Source: DATGEP01 sp035310125 (GTDB lineage: Bacteria; Chloroflexota; Ktedonobacteria; Ktedonobacterales; JADMIN01). Taken from it: a stretch of DNA of 35,056 nucleotides. A program made the position numbers and the translations under genes. Below, one piece after another: positions 31,951-35,056 of this stretch (position 1 is its first letter; every line of letters starts with the position of its first letter). Under the pieces are notes generated by a model. It searched no databases and was not told where the DNA came from. It saw only the letters and a list, made by a program, of their open reading frames with translations. The stretch covers positions 1 to 35,056 of the forward strand of contig DATGEP010000098.1 of assembly GCA_035310125.1 (NCBI GenBank). Direction: 5' to 3'.

Positions 31951-33345
31951 GTGAAGCATGTGACGCGTGAATCGAATACGCAGCCATTCCTGCCCCCATC
32001 GCGGCGCCCGCGTCTCGCCACCCCCGCCGTCGTGTTGGTGCTGCTCTTTGGCATCAACGCCTTGAACTATCTCGACCGTCTCCTTGCCGTTGCGGTCGGC
32101 CCCACGCTCAAGTCCGAGTTCCATCTGACCGATGCCGCCATCGGCGTGCTCACCAGCGCGTTTCTCATCATCTATACACTCGCCGCCCTCCCTGCCGGCC
32201 TGCTGGCGGACCATTTCTCGCGTGCTCGCGTAGTCGCCGCTGGCGTCGGTCTCTGGAGCCTCATGAGCGCCGCCACCGCCTTCGTGCGCGGCTTCAGCGG
32301 CCTCGTTCTCACCCGCGCCGCCGTCGGCATCGGCGAGGCCAGCTATTTCCCCGCTGGCACCGCGCTCCTCAGCAACTACTATCCACTCAAGACACGCGCC
32401 CGTGCCATGAGCCGCTGGGGTACAGGCCAGATTTTCGGTGCCATGCTTGCCTTCGTCCTTGCCGCTCTCTTCTTTCACCTCTTCGGCGAGACGCTGGGCT
32501 GGCGCGTCGCCTTTCTTGTCGCGGGCATCCCCGGTCTCGCGCTGGCTGTCATCATGTGGCGTGTCCCCGATGCGCCCACCCACCCCGCGACTTCCTTTCC
32601 TCATCCCAATGCGCCACAATCCCCCGCGCGTATGCCCACGCCTGCCGTAAGGACTCGGGCCATCACGCCCGCCGATCACCTTGCGCACATTGTCGCTGTA
32701 GTACGCATCCCGACCGTCCGGCTGAGCATCGTGCTCCAGGCGCTGACGTACATCGCCGTTACGCCCACCGCCACCTTCATACCCATCTATCTCCGCTCGC
32801 GCCACGGCCCCTTCCATCTCGGCGCCACGCAAGCCGATCTCCTCGCCGGCGCGCTGCTCGTCGTCGGCGGTCTCGCTGGCGTGCTCCTGGGTGGCTACCT
32901 CGCCGACTGGCTCAGCGCGCGCACGCGCGGCGGACGCATCCTTGCCATCGGCGCCGGGTTCGCGTGCGGCCTGCCGTGTTACGTCACTATGCTGCTCTGC
33001 CACTCCATCGTGCTCTTTGCCGTTGCCGGACTCTTCGCCATCCTCGCGCTCAACATCCAGGTCGGCCCGCTCGGCGCCGTCGTACAGGACGCCACCCCGC
33101 CGGCCCTGCGCGCCACCGCTGTTGCCGTCGTCCTCCTCCTCGCCCATCTGCTAGGTGATGCCTGGGCCTCCACCGCCGCCGGAGCGCTCTCGACGGCGAT
33201 GGGCGAGCGTACCGCCCTCGCGCTGCTGTTCATCGGCGCACCCGCGCTTCTCGTCGCCGTGGTCGTCAGCGCCTTTGGCGCCCGCGTCTACGCCCGCGAT
33301 GTCGCCCGACGTGCCCACGAAGCAGCGGCCTCCTCAGCGACGTGA
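31951..33345 (+). CDS. MFS transporter (spinster-like)
   Basis: 464 aa from GTG 31951 with GGGAGGAGC upstream. About 12 hydrophobic segments. NALNYLDRLLAVAVGPTLKSEF in TM1, the LADHFSRARVVAAG loop 2-3 motif and AVGIGEASYFPAGTALLSNYYP before TM5 are typical of the spinster/hexuronate-type branch, which moves small organic molecules such as sugars, sphingolipids or metabolites by ion coupling. A hydrophilic loop of some 40 residues (about 205-250) separates the halves, as usual. No metabolic gene beside it shows the substrate. Confidence 0.9.
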   Translation: MKHVTRESNTQPFLPPSRRPRLATPAVVLVLLFGINALNYLDRLLAVAVGPTLKSEFHLTDAAIGVLTSAFLIIYTLAALPAGLLADHFSRARVVAAGVGLWSLMSAATAFVRGFSGLVLTRAAVGIGEASYFPAGTALLSNYYPLKTRARAMSRWGTGQIFGAMLAFVLAALFFHLFGETLGWRVAFLVAGIPGLALAVIMWRVPDAPTHPATSFPHPNAPQSPARMPTPAVRTRAITPADHLAHIVAVVRIPTVRLSIVLQALTYIAVTPTATFIPIYLRSRHGPFHLGATQADLLAGALLVVGGLAGVLLGGYLADWLSARTRGGRILAIGAGFACGLPCYVTMLLCHSIVLFAVAGLFAILALNIQVGPLGAVVQDATPPALRATAVAVVLLLAHLLGDAWASTAAGALSTAMGERTALALLFIGAPALLVAVVVSAFGARVYARDVARRAHEAAASSAT

Positions 33346-33378
33346 TATCAAATCCGGTTGGGACGTTGGCCGTCGCCA

Positions 33379-33434
33379 CGGGCTTCAGCCCGCCTCGCCT
33401 TCCGTGCTCCGGCCCTTGGAGGGGCCGCGAGCAC
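33379..33434. repeat. Palindromic repeat cluster upstream of the ferritin-like gene
   Basis: Two hairpins: CGGGCT-TC-AGCCCG (33379-33392) and a larger one at 33404-33434, where GTGCTC pairs with GAGCAC and CGGCCC with GGGCCG, with one unpaired C. Such CACGGGCTTCAGCCCG-type repeats are frequent in Chloroflexota by my recollection. There is no T run after either. Confidence 0.6.
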
Positions 33435-33533
33435 CTCCCCAGACGTAGTGTAAACCCCCTGTAACCCCTTTGCGTAGTGCATCGGGGTGTATGGATAGCC
33501 CCATGGAAACGATGCATCAGTTAACCACGAACA

Positions 33534-33576
33534 CACAGTTCTGAAACTGTGAGTCCCTCTACCGTCTCGATGAGAC
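33534..33576. promoter_or_regulatory. Two inverted repeats upstream of the ferritin-like gene
   Basis: CACAGTT-CTGA-AACTGTG (33534-33551) and GTCTC-GAT-GAGAC (33564-33576), 95 to 53 nt before ATG 33629. The second resembles the TetR operator at 16844-16859 with a one-base shorter centre. Possible operators; no promoter hexamers confirm them. Confidence 0.35.
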
Positions 33577-33628
33577 ACTGCCAGCGATCTTGAACCACAG
33601 CCCACAACCGAAATGGGAGGAAGACATC

Positions 33629-34756
33629 ATGGTACAGGCTGGAGAACACGCGCCAAATGCACCCGGCGGACGTCACGTAGTTAGCCGCCGTTCCGTATTG
33701 ACCAAAGGGCTTGCGGTCGGCAGCACAAGCGTGCTCGGCGCCGGACTGCTGGCGCAGGGCCTGTCAACACCTGTTGAAGCAAAAAGCGGCGGCCTCACAC
33801 CGGGTGATGCCGCTATTCTCAGGTTCCTGGCCGCCGCCGAAATCCTCGAAACCGATCTCTGGCAGCAATATAACGAATTGGGTGGCATCCAGGACAGCGA
33901 AGTCCCGGGAGGGAGTGGGAGCGCCGCCTACACCACCGCCCTTCAGCAGCTAGATGGTGACATGCCCCAGTATATCCACGATAATACTGAGGATGAGTTC
34001 ACCCACTTCACATTCATCAACGCCTACCTGATTGCCAGGGGCGTAGATCCCGTCAATCTGGATCGGTTTCGCACGCTGCCCAGCAGCAAAGCGACCGGCG
34101 CTCAGCAAATCGGGCGCCTCACCAACCTCATGCAGCTCACCGTAGACACCAGCTGGTGGACTCGCTACCGCAGCCGCACGAAGAACCCCGACTTTGGCGA
34201 CTCATTCCCGCAGGCCATTCCCGGGCTGACTATGGGCCAGTTCCCGGCGATTCCCAGAAGCGATGACGACCTCGCTCCCGCGAAACACATCCAGGCAATT
34301 GCCAACACGGCTGGCTTCCACTTTGCGTTTATCGAGCAAGGGGGAACCAGCCTCTACCCCTCGCTGGCGCAGCGGGTCACCCATCCGGAAGTGCTGCGCA
34401 TCTTGCTCAGCATCGGTCCCACCGAGACCGCGCACTTTCAGACGTGGCACGACAAAGCTGGCAATGCGCCAGCGTTGACCGACCCCACGAATGGGTTGGT
34501 ATTTCCTGACCTCAACTCCGCTCCGTTTGGCGGGGAAGACTTCCAGACCAACCTGATCATGCCTGAACCCACCATCTTCCTCAGCCGAAAGTTCCCGGCC
34601 TGTTCGATCATTCGCCCGACCGAGACGAAAGGGGCTGCCATGGGCGCGGTAATGGCATTGACAGCCGATGGGCTGTTCATCGGCCAATCGCCGGAGTTCT
34701 TCGCCGTCTTCCACGAGCTGGCGGAAGCGGCGGATGCCGCCCGCCGTGGGCGCTAG
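33629..34756 (+). CDS. Tat-exported ferritin-like domain protein
   Basis: 375 aa from ATG 33629 (GGGAGG 8 nt upstream). A twin-arginine signal is seen at 20-50: SRRSVLTKGLAVGSTSVLGA, with a hydrophobic core and a likely cleavage near STPVEAKSG. The mature part is a four-helix ferritin_2-like bundle. The diiron pattern looks complete: Glu in AAEILETDLWQQY, E-x-x-H in EDEFTHF, Glu in FAFIEQGG and E-x-x-H in TETAHFQTWHDK. Members may sequester metal or reduce peroxide outside the membrane, but no activity is proven. Palindromes precede it and a strong terminator ends it 116 nt later. Confidence 0.9.
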   Translation: MVQAGEHAPNAPGGRHVVSRRSVLTKGLAVGSTSVLGAGLLAQGLSTPVEAKSGGLTPGDAAILRFLAAAEILETDLWQQYNELGGIQDSEVPGGSGSAAYTTALQQLDGDMPQYIHDNTEDEFTHFTFINAYLIARGVDPVNLDRFRTLPSSKATGAQQIGRLTNLMQLTVDTSWWTRYRSRTKNPDFGDSFPQAIPGLTMGQFPAIPRSDDDLAPAKHIQAIANTAGFHFAFIEQGGTSLYPSLAQRVTHPEVLRILLSIGPTETAHFQTWHDKAGNAPALTDPTNGLVFPDLNSAPFGGEDFQTNLIMPEPTIFLSRKFPACSIIRPTETKGAAMGAVMALTADGLFIGQSPEFFAVFHELAEAADAARRGR

Positions 34757-35056
34757 GCGACTTCCTGGCAGGTGTCGTGTGCTCAGCATGAGCTGTTTGA
34801 CCTCGGTTTGGAAGAAGGATTGAAAGCGCGGCACGCGACACCGGAATCTGGGAAGTTTTGCGCCGCATCAGAAGGGCGAGCCACGACTGGCTCGCCCTTT
34901 TACCACATGCCACGGCAGGCGCCCCGGTGCCGCATGGATGCCGGCGGCTCTGTTCACCAAACTCATGTCCTCACTTGACCGCACGTGACCGTGGCGCTTC
35001 TCTGCTCCATGCGCTACGCTGTGCCTCATAGGCCACTCCGCGTAGCTTCCGGAAGG
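34757..35056. other. Region after the ferritin-like gene to the window end
   Basis: 300 bases. Apart from the terminator (34872-34901) I see no gene, repeat or RNA; a gene may start beyond the right edge. Confidence 0.5.
34872..34901 (+). terminator. Rho-independent terminator after the ferritin-like gene
   Basis: A perfect 12-bp stem, AAGGGCGAGCCA with TGGCTCGCCCTT, around a CGAC loop, ending in TTTT. It can work in both directions, since the opposite strand also ends in a short T run. Confidence 0.88.

Noticed and set aside
31861..33147. A 428-codon open frame antisense to the MFS gene
   Set aside because: Gly/Glu/Arg-rich shadow of hydrophobic coding sequence in high-GC DNA.
1..35056. 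CRISPR arrays, tRNA, rRNA, prophage or complete insertion sequences
   Set aside because: No regularly spaced repeats, no cloverleaf-like sequence, no rRNA cores and no transposase or phage structural genes were seen.

Overview
The window is high-GC bacterial chromosomal DNA with no rRNA, tRNA, CRISPR array or phage module that I can see. Gene content points to a Chloroflexota, most likely a Ktedonobacteria-like organism. The hints are a large SARP/BTAD-AAA regulator, BBE-type FAD oxidases, Tat-exported ferritin-like protein, small Chloroflexota-style membrane proteins, many GTG starts and dispersed palindromic repeats. This assignment is inference; no marker gene settles it.

Region 1 (1-5.4 kb, mostly minus strand) is an acyl-CoA/aromatic catabolism neighbourhood: the N-terminus of a phenylacetate-CoA ligase-like enzyme running off the left edge, an acyl-CoA dehydrogenase, a divergent crotonase-fold enzyme and a RidA-like protein. 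Wedged in it are a DUF6036 nucleotidyltransferase-like gene that carries a 2-nt frameshift in a CG tract, a companion hypothetical gene, a plus-strand site-2 (M50) protease and a DUF4926 protein.

Region 2 (5.6-15.7 kb) holds a small protein with its own promoter and terminator, an MFS exporter, an ABC exporter pair (ATPase and 602-aa permease, overlapping), a CcdA-like thiol-disulfide membrane protein, a GH13 alpha-glucan enzyme, a DUF2085 membrane protein and two small hypothetical proteins.

Region 3 (15.8-17.5 kb) is a divergent methyltransferase/TetR pair whose intergenic region carries two clear inverted repeats built on TGTCTC/GAGACA, probable operators of the TetR protein. Region 4 is uvrA, with a roughly 75-residue in-frame insertion that contains a copy of a dispersed palindromic repeat and a promoter 300 nt upstream with a near-consensus SOS-like box. 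Region 5 (21.4-28.5 kb) is accessory: a SARP-BTAD-AAA regulator, a BBE-family FAD oxidase, a SnoaL-like protein, a 5' fragment of a second SnoaL-like gene cut by a 190-bp MITE-like element (17-bp terminal inverted repeats, TA duplication, nested palindromes), and a MetE C-terminal-like zinc protein.

Region 6 (28.6-35 kb) has a second ABC exporter operon, divergent EamA and MFS transporters separated by a perfect 12-bp palindrome, and a Tat-exported ferritin-like protein closed by a strong terminator. I found no single large novel system. The best leads are the MITE and truncated gene, the uvrA insertion, the TetR operators, the frameshifted DUF6036 pair and the SARP/FAD-oxidase unit.
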